Shown: positions 7,965 to 16,524 of the stretch, one piece after another
Position numbering within the stretch: position 1 is the stretch's first letter
How the letters are laid out: each line of letters opens with the position of its first letter
Origin: an uncultured Cohaesibacter sp.
Lineage (GTDB): Bacteria > Pseudomonadota > Alphaproteobacteria > Rhizobiales > Cohaesibacteraceae
Assembly (NCBI RefSeq): GCF_963667045.1
Contig: NZ_OY762934.1
Coordinates: forward strand, 4,284,501 to 4,348,500
Direction of reading: 5' to 3'
DNA: 64,000 bases
Notes under the pieces: model-generated
The model's database searches: none
The model's input: the letters and a program-made list of their open reading frames with translations, nothing else
Told to the model about the DNA's origin: nothing
Program-made: the position numbers and the translations under genes

Positions 7965-9557
7965 ATGACCAAGATAGCGCTCGTTGTGAGCGGTGATTTG
8001 CGTGAAAGTGCCAATACGACCTGCTGGGCAGCCCAGAAGGCCATGGAGGACAAGCTGACCTCAGTTCTGGCCGGTATGGGGCATGAGCTTTGGCGCGCCC
8101 ATCCGGTGAAGACCGAGGGCCATGGGTTCATCTCGTCCCAGCGTGAGGGGATGGACGTGTTTGCCGGGATCGACCCGGAGATGCCGCTGATCGTGGCCGA
8201 GGCCGTCTGGCAGTATTCCCACCATGTGCTGCCGGGTCTGACGACCCATAAGGGGCCGATCCTGACCGTGGCCAACTGGTCCGGCCAGTATCCTGGGCTC
8301 GTCGGCATGCTCAACCTCAATGGCTCGCTGACCAAGGCAGGCATCAAATATTCAACGCTCTGGAGCAAGGATTTCGAGGATGCCTTCTTCCTTGATGGCC
8401 TCAAAAGCTGGCTGGATGCGGGCGAAGTCATCCATGACCAATCCCACATAAAGCCGTTTGATGCCTCTGCTGTTGCCGACGATGACAAGGCGCTGGCTGG
8501 CAGGATTGCTGCCGAATGGCGCAGGGACAAGCTGATCATGGGCGTCTTCGATGAAGGCTGCATGGGCATGTATAATGCGCTCATCCCCGATGAGCTGCTG
8601 ATGCCGATGGGGATCTTCAAGGAACGCATGTCCCAGTCTGCGCTTTACTTCGCGGCAACTCAGGTGCCGGTCGAGGAGGGCAGGGCCGCCTATCAGTGGA
8701 TGGTCGACAAGGGCATGACCTTCCATCTCGGCTCCGACCCGAAGACCGAGCTGACAGAGGATCAGGTCATCGACCAGTGCCGGATGTATATTGCTGCTGT
8801 GCGGCTTGCCGACCAGTTTGGCTGTGCCGCCGTCGGTATCCAGTATCAGCAGGGTCTGAAAGACCTCTGGCCAGCCTCCGACCTCATCGAGGGGATGCTG
8901 AACAATTCCGACCGTCCGCCGGTTGCCCGCGCTGACGGCTCGATCATTCGCGATGGCGAGCCGATTGTCCATTTCAACGAGGTCGACGAATGCGTGGCGC
9001 TCGACGCGTTGATGATCAACCGGGTGCACAAGGAACTGGGGCAGCCGATTGAGACGACGTTGCATGACATCCGCTGGGGCGACAAGGACGAGGGCGGCAC
9101 CGTGGACGAGTTTGTCTGGGTGTTCGAGATCTCCGGCGCAGTGCCTCCCGCTCACAACAAGGGCGGCTGGGCCGGTTCGGAAAGCTACCGTCAGACGCCG
9201 ATGTTCTTCCCGGCCGGTGGCGGCACCATCAAGGGCTATTCCAAGGCGGGTGACATCATCTGGAGCCGCATCTTTGTCGAAGACAACAAGCTGCATCTGG
9301 ATATTGGTCGCGGCAAGGCCCACGAGCTGAGCCCGGAGGAGTGTGAACGGCGCAGCCGGGCAACCGACTATCCGTGGCCGATCATGAACGCCACGCTCAG
9401 CGGGGTTGATCGCGACACCATGATGGGACGGCACAAGGCCAACCACATCCAGGTGGTCTATGCCGATGACGAAGCTGCCGCAAGACGGGCCATCAACATG
9501 CGCGCCGCACTTGCCGAAGCGCTCGGCATCAGCGTCTGCCTGTGCGGCGATATCTGA
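7965..9557 (+). CDS. L-fucose isomerase-like protein
   Basis: The 530-residue protein resembles the L-fucose/L-arabinose isomerase superfamily: an N-terminal Rossmann-like half, a middle region with GVFDEGCMGMYNALIPDE, and a C-terminal barrel ending in MMGRHKANHIQVVYADD, where histidines 490 and 494 sit in the position of the metal or substrate ligand region of FucI. These enzymes interconvert aldoses and ketoses with a divalent metal. It has a strong GGAGG ribosome site and is the last gene of the TTT operon before a terminator. It is divergent from true FucI, so the substrate may differ; the family call is moderately sure and the reaction is inferred. Confidence 0.75.
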   Translation: MTKIALVVSGDLRESANTTCWAAQKAMEDKLTSVLAGMGHELWRAHPVKTEGHGFISSQREGMDVFAGIDPEMPLIVAEAVWQYSHHVLPGLTTHKGPILTVANWSGQYPGLVGMLNLNGSLTKAGIKYSTLWSKDFEDAFFLDGLKSWLDAGEVIHDQSHIKPFDASAVADDDKALAGRIAAEWRRDKLIMGVFDEGCMGMYNALIPDELLMPMGIFKERMSQSALYFAATQVPVEEGRAAYQWMVDKGMTFHLGSDPKTELTEDQVIDQCRMYIAAVRLADQFGCAAVGIQYQQGLKDLWPASDLIEGMLNNSDRPPVARADGSIIRDGEPIVHFNEVDECVALDALMINRVHKELGQPIETTLHDIRWGDKDEGGTVDEFVWVFEISGAVPPAHNKGGWAGSESYRQTPMFFPAGGGTIKGYSKAGDIIWSRIFVEDNKLHLDIGRGKAHELSPEECERRSRATDYPWPIMNATLSGVDRDTMMGRHKANHIQVVYADDEAAARRAINMRAALAEALGISVCLCGDI

Positions 9558-9581
9558 TCGCGACGCGATGGCATGATATGA

Positions 9582-9621
9582 AAAGCCCGTCCCGGAGAGG
9601 ATCCTTCGGGGCGGGCTTGTT
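9582..9621. terminator. Bidirectional rho-independent terminator
   Basis: A GC-rich stem formed by AAGCCCGTCCCG and CGGGGCGGGCTT with flanking A and T runs lies between the convergent isomerase-like and emrB genes. Confidence 0.8.
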
Positions 9622-9653
9622 GTTTGCAGGGGCGTGCAGCAGGGGCCAGGCCC

Positions 9654-11183
9654 CTAGTGATGATGCTGATGCTCCACGATATTGACGCGGGGAGCGAGCC
9701 ATGGTAGCAGGGCTGCCAGCCCGAACACCACCGTGATGATGCCGAACATCTCCAATGTGGAGAGCAGCACGCTCTGGTGATAGATCGTGTAGCTGAGGCT
9801 GCCGACGGCTGCTTCATGGGACATGCCGCTCTGCATCATGTCGGCGATGACCCGGTCTGTATTGGGCATCATGTTGACCAGCTCGTTCTGCTTGACGCGG
9901 GCGGTGTTCTGCCATTGGGTCTGCACCAGAGAGGTGGCAAAGGCACCGGCAAGGGTTCGCATGAAGTTGGAAAGACCAGCTGCGTTGGCCTGTTCGTGCG
10001 GCTCCACGGTTGCCAGTGCCAGACCCGTCACGGGGACAAAAAACATCACCATGAAGGGGCCGGTGAACAGCGTTGGCCATGCCATCTGCAAGAAGGTCAC
10101 GTCGCCGTTGAAGGTCATGCGCCATGCCATCATGGCACCAAGGCCGAGAAGCCCGGTTGAGAGGATGATGCGGGCATCGACCACTTCGACGACCTTGCCG
10201 ACAATGGGGGCCGAGATCATCGCCAGAACGCCCATGATGCCGGTGGCATAGCCAGCCCAGGTGGCGGTGTAGCCCATGTTCTGCTGCAGCCATAGAGGCA
10301 GGATGACCACCGAAGCGAAGAAGGCGGCAAAGCCTCCGGCGAAGGTGACGGAGGCCGCCGTGAAGCCCCTGTGGCGGAAGATACGCAGATCGACAATCGG
10401 ATTTTCCTCGGTCAGCTCCCAGATCAGGAAAGCCAGAAAGCCGATCAGCGAAACCGCCCCCAGAATGCAGATTTCCGGTGAGGAGAACCAGTCCTTGTCG
10501 CGCCCTTCCTCGAGCATCACTTCCAGCGCACCAACCCAGACAATCAGCAGTCCCAGACCAACAGCGTCGATCTTGGCCCTGGTCTTCGGATCGGGTTGAT
10601 GGCGCAGGAAGGCCCAGACCACCAGACCTCCGATGATGGCCACAGGCACCTTGATGTGGAAGATCCACTGCCAGCCGTAGCTGTCGCAGATGATGCCGCC
10701 CAGAATCGGCCCGGCAATCGGCCCGATCAGCGTCGTCATGGCCCACAGCACCGAGGCGGCCGTAGCCTTCTCTTTCGGGAAGATCCGCATCAGCAGCATC
10801 TGGGATAGCGGCATAATGGGGCCGCCGACCAGACCGAGCAGCACACGCCCGAGAATGAGTGAGTTGAGCGAATTGGCCATGCCGCAATAGAGGGAGACAA
10901 GCGCAAAGGCGAAGAAGCAGAAAATGAAGGTGCGCGCGGCACCGAATCTCATCGCCAGCCAGCCGGTGAGGGGAACTGTAATTGCCTCGGCCACCGCATA
11001 GGAGGTGATGACCCATGTGCCCTGTGACATGGAGACACCCAGCGAACCGGCGATGGTGGGCACCGACACGTTCGCAATCGTGCTGTCGAGCACAACCAGA
11101 AAGTTGCCGGTACCGATGGCCAGAGCAGCAATGAGCAGGCTGGTCCCCGTGAGGGGCCGGCCTGTGCTGTCATTGTTCATCAT
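9654..11183 (-). CDS. emrB: DHA2-family MFS multidrug exporter (EmrB type)
   Basis: This 509-residue inner-membrane protein belongs to the 14-helix drug:proton antiporter family 2. The first helix region has FLVVLDSTIANVSVPTIAGSLG, the DHA motif D1, followed by the MFS motif A-like LAMRFGAARTF. It would pump hydrophobic toxins through the EmrA adaptor and the NodT outer-membrane channel. It is the last gene of the three-gene efflux operon, 23 bp after emrA, and ends in a short histidine-rich tail. Regulation is presumably by the divergent TetR protein at 13943. Confidence 0.95.
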   Translation of the reverse strand: MMNNDSTGRPLTGTSLLIAALAIGTGNFLVVLDSTIANVSVPTIAGSLGVSMSQGTWVITSYAVAEAITVPLTGWLAMRFGAARTFIFCFFAFALVSLYCGMANSLNSLILGRVLLGLVGGPIMPLSQMLLMRIFPKEKATAASVLWAMTTLIGPIAGPILGGIICDSYGWQWIFHIKVPVAIIGGLVVWAFLRHQPDPKTRAKIDAVGLGLLIVWVGALEVMLEEGRDKDWFSSPEICILGAVSLIGFLAFLIWELTEENPIVDLRIFRHRGFTAASVTFAGGFAAFFASVVILPLWLQQNMGYTATWAGYATGIMGVLAMISAPIVGKVVEVVDARIILSTGLLGLGAMMAWRMTFNGDVTFLQMAWPTLFTGPFMVMFFVPVTGLALATVEPHEQANAAGLSNFMRTLAGAFATSLVQTQWQNTARVKQNELVNMMPNTDRVIADMMQSGMSHEAAVGSLSYTIYHQSVLLSTLEMFGIITVVFGLAALLPWLAPRVNIVEHQHHH

Positions 11184-11206
11184 CTTTTCGTGTCCTCTAT
11201 GTCCGC

Positions 11207-12382
11207 CTATTCGGCGACATGAATGTCTGCTTTCATGGACAGGCCCACTTCCAGCGGGTGGTCTTTCAGCTGCTCGGGATCGAGGGCGATGCGGACCGGC
11301 AGGCGCTGGACCACCTTGATCCAGTTGCCGGTGGCGTTCTGGGCAGGCACCGCTGAGAAGGCCGCGCCGGTGCCGCCGGAGAAGCCGACAACGGTGCCGT
11401 GAAACTCGACGTCGTCGCCGTAGAGGTCTGAATGCAGGGTGACCGGTTGTCCAGCCTTGACTTTTTCGAGCTGTACTTCCTTGAAGTTGGCATCGACATA
11501 GACATCATTGAGCGGCACGACGACCATCAGGCGCATGCCCGGCTGAACCCTTTCGCCGACCTGAACCCGGCGCATGGAGACCACGCCATCAACCGGCGAG
11601 CGGATGATGGTACGGTCGAGATTGACCTGAGCCTGATCGCGCTGAGCCTTGGCAACGAGCACCTGCGGGTTCTCTTCCACCGTGGCACCTTCGATCATGG
11701 CAGCGTTGGCCATCTGCTGGCCCTGGGCGGCTTCAAGTCCAGCTTTGGCGGCTGCCAGAGAGGCTTCGGCTACGCCGAGGTTGGCCTCTGCGTTCTTGAA
11801 AGCGGTCTCGGCCATGGTCAGTTCGTCGCCGGAGACGGAGCCATTTTCAACAAGGGTCTGGCGCCGTTCAAGATCGATCTTGGCTTTGGCAAAGTTTGCT
11901 TCGGCCATGGTGTATTGGGCTTTAGCGCGCTGCTGGTCTGCCTTGCGCCCCTCGATCTGGGCCAGAAGGGTCTTGTTGGTCGCGTTGAGGGCTTTTACCG
12001 CGCGCAAGGCCTGCTGATAGCCGGCTTCAGCCTGCTTCAGATGCAGGGTCGCATCGGTGTCATCCAGCACCACCAGAATGTCGCCTTTGGCAACATGCTG
12101 GGCGTCGCTGACGTGCACTTCAGTGACCGGTGCGGCGATCAGCGGGGTGATGTTGGCGATGTCTGCGCCGACATAGGCGTTGTCGGTGACCACATGCTTG
12201 GAGCCGTAGAGCGTGTCATAGGCATAATAGGCACCAGAAGCCGCGGCAACAGCGACAACCAGTCCCAGGAACATTGGCCAGCGTTTGCTCTTCTTTTGAG
12301 GGGCGCTGCCCGGCTCATCGAAAATCTTCTCGACATTGCCGTTGCTCTTGCTCTCTGCAGAAACTTTACTCATATCGTTCAC
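11207..12382 (-). CDS. emrA: HlyD-family membrane fusion protein (EmrA type)
   Basis: The 391-residue periplasmic adaptor links EmrB to the outer-membrane channel. It has a cytoplasmic N-terminal stretch rich in charged residues, one membrane helix (about residues 36-56), a split lipoyl/barrel-sandwich domain (VTDNAYVGADIANITPLIAAP; later SPVDGVVSMRRVQVGERV) and an alpha-helical hairpin with long alanine-rich coiled coils between. The GTG at 12382 overlaps the stop of the upstream channel gene by four bases and has a GGAG site eight bases upstream; an internal ATG at 12373 is possible. Confidence 0.94.
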   Translation of the reverse strand: MNDMSKVSAESKSNGNVEKIFDEPGSAPQKKSKRWPMFLGLVVAVAAASGAYYAYDTLYGSKHVVTDNAYVGADIANITPLIAAPVTEVHVSDAQHVAKGDILVVLDDTDATLHLKQAEAGYQQALRAVKALNATNKTLLAQIEGRKADQQRAKAQYTMAEANFAKAKIDLERRQTLVENGSVSGDELTMAETAFKNAEANLGVAEASLAAAKAGLEAAQGQQMANAAMIEGATVEENPQVLVAKAQRDQAQVNLDRTIIRSPVDGVVSMRRVQVGERVQPGMRLMVVVPLNDVYVDANFKEVQLEKVKAGQPVTLHSDLYGDDVEFHGTVVGFSGGTGAAFSAVPAQNATGNWIKVVQRLPVRIALDPEQLKDHPLEVGLSMKADIHVAE

Positions 12383-13824
12383 TTGGTTTTCTCCATGTCG
12401 CGGAAGCCTCCACCAAGAGCTCGGACCAACTGTACATCAAGCGCAAAACTCCGCGCTTGCAACGCTGCCGCGGCACCGCGGGCGCCAATCATGGCGTCTT
12501 CGGCGGCTAGGACTTCAAGATAGGTTGCAAGGCCGCCTTCATAGCGGTTCTTGACAATGTCATAGGCATTCTGGGCCGCGTTGACGGCCTTCTGGGTGGC
12601 GTTGAGGCGCACGGAGAGCTGGCGTTTGCTGACCACCGCGTCGGCCACATCCTTGAGAGCTCTTACGAGGGTCTGGTCATAGGTTGCCACGGCCATTTCC
12701 TGGCTGGCTTTCGAGCGGGCGTACCCGGCTCTCAGGCGTCCTCCGTCGAGGATTGGCAGTGAAACGGCAGGTCCAATCGAGCCAAGGGTTGCATCCTGCT
12801 TCTGCAGGAGGTCGAGCCCAAGCGCCTGTCTGCCGATCATTGCCGTCAGATTGACGTTTGGATAGAAGGTGGCCTTGGCTTCCTCGATGCGCTTGACCGA
12901 GGCTTCAGCCCGCAGACGCGCTGCCACGATGTCGGGGCGACGGCCGAGAAGATCGAGCGGCAAGTCTTTCGGCAAGCCAGAATAGCGGCCGCCTCTGATC
13001 CGGGGGCGCTCGATGGCAAGGCCACGATCCGGCCCCTTGCCGAGAAGGGCGGCCATCTGGTTCTTGGCAAGGGCAATCGCCTCGTCGATTTCTGCAAGGT
13101 TGGCAATGGTATTTTGCTGGTTGGACTTGGCCCGTTCCAGCGCACTCTCGTTTTCGAGCTGCTGGTTGTAGCGCGATTGCATCAACTTCAGGCTGTCATT
13201 GCGCACCCGCAGGGCGCTGGAGGCAGCATCACGGCTGGCGTAAAGCGAAGCGAGCTGAGCATAGGCACCGGCAATGCTGGAGGAGACGGCAAGACGAGCG
13301 GCGGCGGCTTCCGCTTCGGCGGCCTGCTGTTCACCCTTTGCTGCGGCGAGAGCGGCGCGGTTCTTTCCCCAGAAGTCGATTTCCCAGTTGAAGTTGAGGT
13401 TGGCGATGCCAGCGTCGTTCCAGCCTTGTGGCACGAAGGCCTTATCCATCAGATAGTGATAGCTCTGGCGCTCCTGATCCACCGAGGCGCGGGCGCCAAG
13501 GGTGGGGAACAGGCTCGAGCGGGACATGCTGGTCGCAGCCTGAGCCAGCTTGAGGCGGGCTTCGGCCATCCGGATGTCATTGGCCTCCGCCAGGCCTTCC
13601 TGCATCAGTTGATCGAGCTGTCTGTCCCGGTAGACTTCCCACCAGTGATCGGAGGGCCACTGGGCGGTTGTTGCATGAAAGGACTTTCCAGTCTGATAGG
13701 TACTGACGGGTTTGAATTCGGAAAGCGGGGTGTCTTTCGGGGGGATGGCGCAGCCGGCCAGCAGGCAAAGAATGCCAACGGCCATCGGCGTGGAGCGTCG
13801 TTTTTTCAGATGGAAAAGCGGCAT
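12379..13824 (-). CDS. Efflux RND/MFS outer-membrane lipoprotein, NodT family (TolC-like)
   Basis: The 481-residue protein is an outer-membrane factor of tripartite efflux pumps. It starts with a lipoprotein signal ending LLAGC (cysteine about residue 25), followed by two OEP repeats with the coiled-coil segments typical of OprM/NodT proteins (for example ALAAAKGEQQAAEAEAAAARL) and GRRPDIVAARLRAE, a strongly conserved family motif. It is the first gene of the efflux operon and overlaps the adaptor gene by four bases. It would form the trimeric channel used by EmrAB. Confidence 0.94.
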   Translation of the reverse strand: MPLFHLKKRRSTPMAVGILCLLAGCAIPPKDTPLSEFKPVSTYQTGKSFHATTAQWPSDHWWEVYRDRQLDQLMQEGLAEANDIRMAEARLKLAQAATSMSRSSLFPTLGARASVDQERQSYHYLMDKAFVPQGWNDAGIANLNFNWEIDFWGKNRAALAAAKGEQQAAEAEAAAARLAVSSSIAGAYAQLASLYASRDAASSALRVRNDSLKLMQSRYNQQLENESALERAKSNQQNTIANLAEIDEAIALAKNQMAALLGKGPDRGLAIERPRIRGGRYSGLPKDLPLDLLGRRPDIVAARLRAEASVKRIEEAKATFYPNVNLTAMIGRQALGLDLLQKQDATLGSIGPAVSLPILDGGRLRAGYARSKASQEMAVATYDQTLVRALKDVADAVVSKRQLSVRLNATQKAVNAAQNAYDIVKNRYEGGLATYLEVLAAEDAMIGARGAAAALQARSFALDVQLVRALGGGFRDMEKTK

Positions 13825-13859
13825 GGTTGGGAGGTCCAGTCAAAGGGAAGCAGTAAACC

Positions 13860-13914
13860 GTACAGTTCGTTTTTGTTATATTCTTGTCTTGCAATAGTCA
13901 AGTCAGAACTGTAC
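13860..13914. promoter_or_regulatory. Inverted repeat, candidate TetR operator between efflux operon and regulator
   Basis: GTACAGTTC (13860-13868) and its exact inverse GAACTGTAC (13906-13914) lie in the 118-bp gap between the divergent NodT and TetR starts. Such sites flanking both promoters are expected for a local TetR repressor; binding is inferred. Confidence 0.5.
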
Positions 13915-13942
13915 TGTGGTGTTCACTTAAGGAGTGTGTCGC

Positions 13943-14557
13943 ATGCGGGTCAAGACGGATGAGAAAAGGCAGGAGATTCTGCGGGTAGCCGCCAAAATCT
14001 TCGGCCAAAACGGCTATCACGGTGCCAGCATGGCCGCTATTTCTGCGGAGCTGGGCGGCTCGAAAGCTACACTTTATGGTTACTTTAGCTCTAAGGAAGA
14101 GCTGTTTGCTGCTGTCCTGATGCAGTCTCTCGATGAGAGGGGGCAGGAGGTGTTTCTGGTCCTCGAAGAAAATGCCGATGCGGAACTGGCCGAGCTGTTG
14201 CGAATCTTTGGTCGCAACTACCTGGAGTTCATCACCAACGAGGAAGTACTTGCCCTGTTTCGCAGCGCAGTCTCCGAGGAATTTTCCGGCAAACTGTCGC
14301 AGGAAATCTACAAGAACGGTCAGGTGCGAGGATGGGCCGAGGTGGAGGCCTATCTTGCCGACAAGATGAACCGGGGGATGCTTGCAGGGCCGTCTGCCAA
14401 GATCCTCAGCCTGCATCTCAAGGGGCTGCTGGAGTGTGGCATCGCCGAGCCGATCATGTATCGCTGTCCACCCACTCTGGCGTTTGACGAGGCGGTCGAT
14501 ACAGCTGTGGCGGCCTTCATGCGGGCCTACGGATGCGCACCACAGGCCCAGATCTGA
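13943..14557 (+). CDS. TetR/AcrR-family repressor of the efflux operon
   Basis: The 204-residue protein has an N-terminal TetR helix-turn-helix (KIFGQNGYHGASMAAISAELGGSKATLYGYFSSKEELF, about residues 17-54) and a variable ligand-binding domain with the AcrR C-terminal type of region. I chose the ATG at 13943 because AAGGAG lies eight bases upstream; a GTG at 13934 overlaps that site. It is divergent from the NodT-EmrA-EmrB operon, the usual position of a substrate-sensing local repressor. The inducing compound is not known. Confidence 0.92.
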   Translation: MRVKTDEKRQEILRVAAKIFGQNGYHGASMAAISAELGGSKATLYGYFSSKEELFAAVLMQSLDERGQEVFLVLEENADAELAELLRIFGRNYLEFITNEEVLALFRSAVSEEFSGKLSQEIYKNGQVRGWAEVEAYLADKMNRGMLAGPSAKILSLHLKGLLECGIAEPIMYRCPPTLAFDEAVDTAVAAFMRAYGCAPQAQI

Positions 14558-14763
14558 GGCTCCTTGTCGTCGAGCATGAAAGCCGTCAGAGTCAATCGTC
14601 TCACCAATGAAAATATTTCATGGCAGGCATGGGGCCAGGGGAACTTCCCGGCCTTTGACTCGTTGGCTTCAAGGCCCCACATAGGGAGAAACAAACCGTC
14701 ATCGCCCGTTGCGTGTTGCATGGGCGTCGCTTATTGAGACTTTTTGAATTTCAGGAGAGTGCC

Positions 14764-15327
14764 ATGAAGGACCAATATGATATTGCAGTGATTGTCGGCA
14801 GCTTGAGAAAGGCTTCCATCAACCGCAAGGTTGCCAACGCAATCGTCAATCTCGCTCCAGATAATCTGTCCTTCCGCTTTGTCGAAGTCGGCAATCTGCC
14901 CTTCTACAATACGGACCTTGACGACGAAAACGCTCCGGAGGAATGGAAAGCCTTCCGCGCTTCCATCGCGCCCGCAGATGGCGTGCTCTTTGTTACGCCA
15001 GAATATAACCGCTCGGTTCCGGCGCCGATCAAGAATGCCCTTGATGTGGGGTCGCGCCCATATGGCCAGAGTGTCTGGGCTGGCAAGTCTGCCGGTGTTG
15101 TTTCCGGCTCGCTCGGTGGGATTGGCGGTTTTGGTGCCAACCATCACCTGCGCCAGTCACTCACTTTCCTTGATATGCCCACCATGCAGCAGCCCGAGGC
15201 CTATATCGGGGGCTTCGGCGATCTGTTCGATGAAAACGACCAGATTACGAATGATGGTACGCGCGATTTTCTTGCCAAGTTCGCGTTTGCTTTCGCCGAC
15301 TGGGTGGCCCTGCATGCCAAGGCTTGA
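14764..15327 (+). CDS. NADPH-dependent FMN reductase (flavodoxin-like quinone/azo reductase)
   Basis: This 187-residue cytosolic flavoprotein uses NAD(P)H to reduce FMN, quinones or similar compounds. The phosphate-binding loop GSLRKASINRKVA is at residues 11-23 and the flavin/substrate motif VTPEYNRSVPAPIKNALD lies in the middle, both diagnostic. The ATG at 14764 has an AGGAG site; a longer frame from 14713 lacks one. It stands alone between the TetR gene and the convergent ychF gene, with a strong terminator after it. The physiological substrate cannot be told. Confidence 0.93.
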   Translation: MKDQYDIAVIVGSLRKASINRKVANAIVNLAPDNLSFRFVEVGNLPFYNTDLDDENAPEEWKAFRASIAPADGVLFVTPEYNRSVPAPIKNALDVGSRPYGQSVWAGKSAGVVSGSLGGIGGFGANHHLRQSLTFLDMPTMQQPEAYIGGFGDLFDENDQITNDGTRDFLAKFAFAFADWVALHAKA

Positions 15328-15361
15328 TGCTTTGCCAATCCCTTCATGTTGATGGCGCAAC

Positions 15362-15398
15362 AAAAAAGCCTGTCCGGGGCGACCGGGCAGGCTTTTTT
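15362..15398. terminator. Bidirectional rho-independent terminator
   Basis: A stem formed by AAAAAAGCCTGTCCGG and CCGGGCAGGCTTTTTT separates the flavin reductase from the convergent ychF gene. Confidence 0.88.
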
Positions 15399-15421
15399 CA
15401 TGTCGGTTGCGAGCAGGGCGC

Positions 15422-16522
15422 CTAGGTGTTGAATTTGAAGAGCATGACGTCGCCGTCCTGCACGACATATTCCTTGCCTTCGTCGCGTGCCTTGCCGGCT
15501 TCCTTGGCAGCGGTTTCGCCACCAAGCGTGACATAGTCGTTGTAGGCAATCGTCTGGGCGCGAATGAAGCCGCGCTCGAAGTCGGTGTGAATGACACCGG
15601 CGGCCTGCGGTGCCTTGCAGCCACGGGTCACCGTCCAGGCGCGGGTCTCTTTCGGGCCTGCGGTGAAATAGGTGATCAGATGCAGCAGGTCGTAGCCTGC
15701 ACGGATCATGCGATCAAGGCCCGGTTCTTCAAGGCTGAGGGTTTCAAGAAACTCGGCCTGCTCCTCGGCGTCCAGCTGTGAGATTTCCGCCTCGATGGCA
15801 GCCGAGATCACGACAGCGCCCGCACCCTGCTTTTCGGCCATGTCTTCAACGGCCTTGGAGAATTTGTTGCCGGTGGCGGCGCTTTCCTCGTCGACGTTGC
15901 AGATATAGAGAACCGGCTTGGTCGTCAGCAGGTTGAGGCCGTTGACAGCCTTGCGCTCCTCGTCATCGGCAACCGCCAGCATACGGCCGGGCTTGCCATC
16001 GTGCAGCAGCTCCAGCAGACGGTCCATCAGGGCGGCCTGTAGCTTGGCATCCTTGTCACCGGTCTGGCCGCGCTTGCGCAGGTTGGCAACGCGGCGCTCA
16101 AGGCTTTCCATGTCCGAGATCATCAGTTCAGTCTCGACGGTTTCCGCGTCGGTCACCGGATCGATCTTGCCTTCGACGTGGGTGATGTCGTCATCTTCAA
16201 AGCAGCGCAGCACATGGACGATGGCGTCCACTTCGCGGATGTTGGCCAGAAACTGGTTGCCCAAGCCTTCCCCCTTGGACGCGCCGCGCACGAGACCGGC
16301 GATGTCGACAAAGGTCAGGCGCGTCGGGATCAGTTCCTTGGAACCGGCAATCTTGGCAATGGCATCCATGCGCGGATCCGGCACGGCAACGTCACCGGTA
16401 TTCGGTTCGATGGTGCAGAAGGGATAGTTGGCTGCCTGCGCTGCTGCAGTTTTTGTCAAGGCATTGAAAAGAGTGGATTTGCCGACGTTTGGCAGCCCCA
16501 CGATCCCGCATTTGAAGCCCAT
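15422..16522 (-). CDS. ychF: Redox-regulated ATPase/GTPase YchF (OLA1 family)
   Basis: YchF is a universally conserved Obg-related P-loop NTPase that binds ribosomes and prefers ATP. The 366-residue length matches the family. The P-loop GLPNVGKSTLFNAL is at the N terminus, DIAGLVRGASKGEGLGNQFL is the switch region, and the C-terminal TGS-like domain carries GAEIEAEISQLD-type and GGETAAKEAGKARDEGKEYVVQDGD-type segments in shortened form. It follows pth by two bases and is the last gene of the rplY-pth-ychF group. Confidence 0.97.
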   Translation of the reverse strand: MGFKCGIVGLPNVGKSTLFNALTKTAAAQAANYPFCTIEPNTGDVAVPDPRMDAIAKIAGSKELIPTRLTFVDIAGLVRGASKGEGLGNQFLANIREVDAIVHVLRCFEDDDITHVEGKIDPVTDAETVETELMISDMESLERRVANLRKRGQTGDKDAKLQAALMDRLLELLHDGKPGRMLAVADDEERKAVNGLNLLTTKPVLYICNVDEESAATGNKFSKAVEDMAEKQGAGAVVISAAIEAEISQLDAEEQAEFLETLSLEEPGLDRMIRAGYDLLHLITYFTAGPKETRAWTVTRGCKAPQAAGVIHTDFERGFIRAQTIAYNDYVTLGGETAAKEAGKARDEGKEYVVQDGDVMLFKFNT

Positions 16523-16524
16523 TG

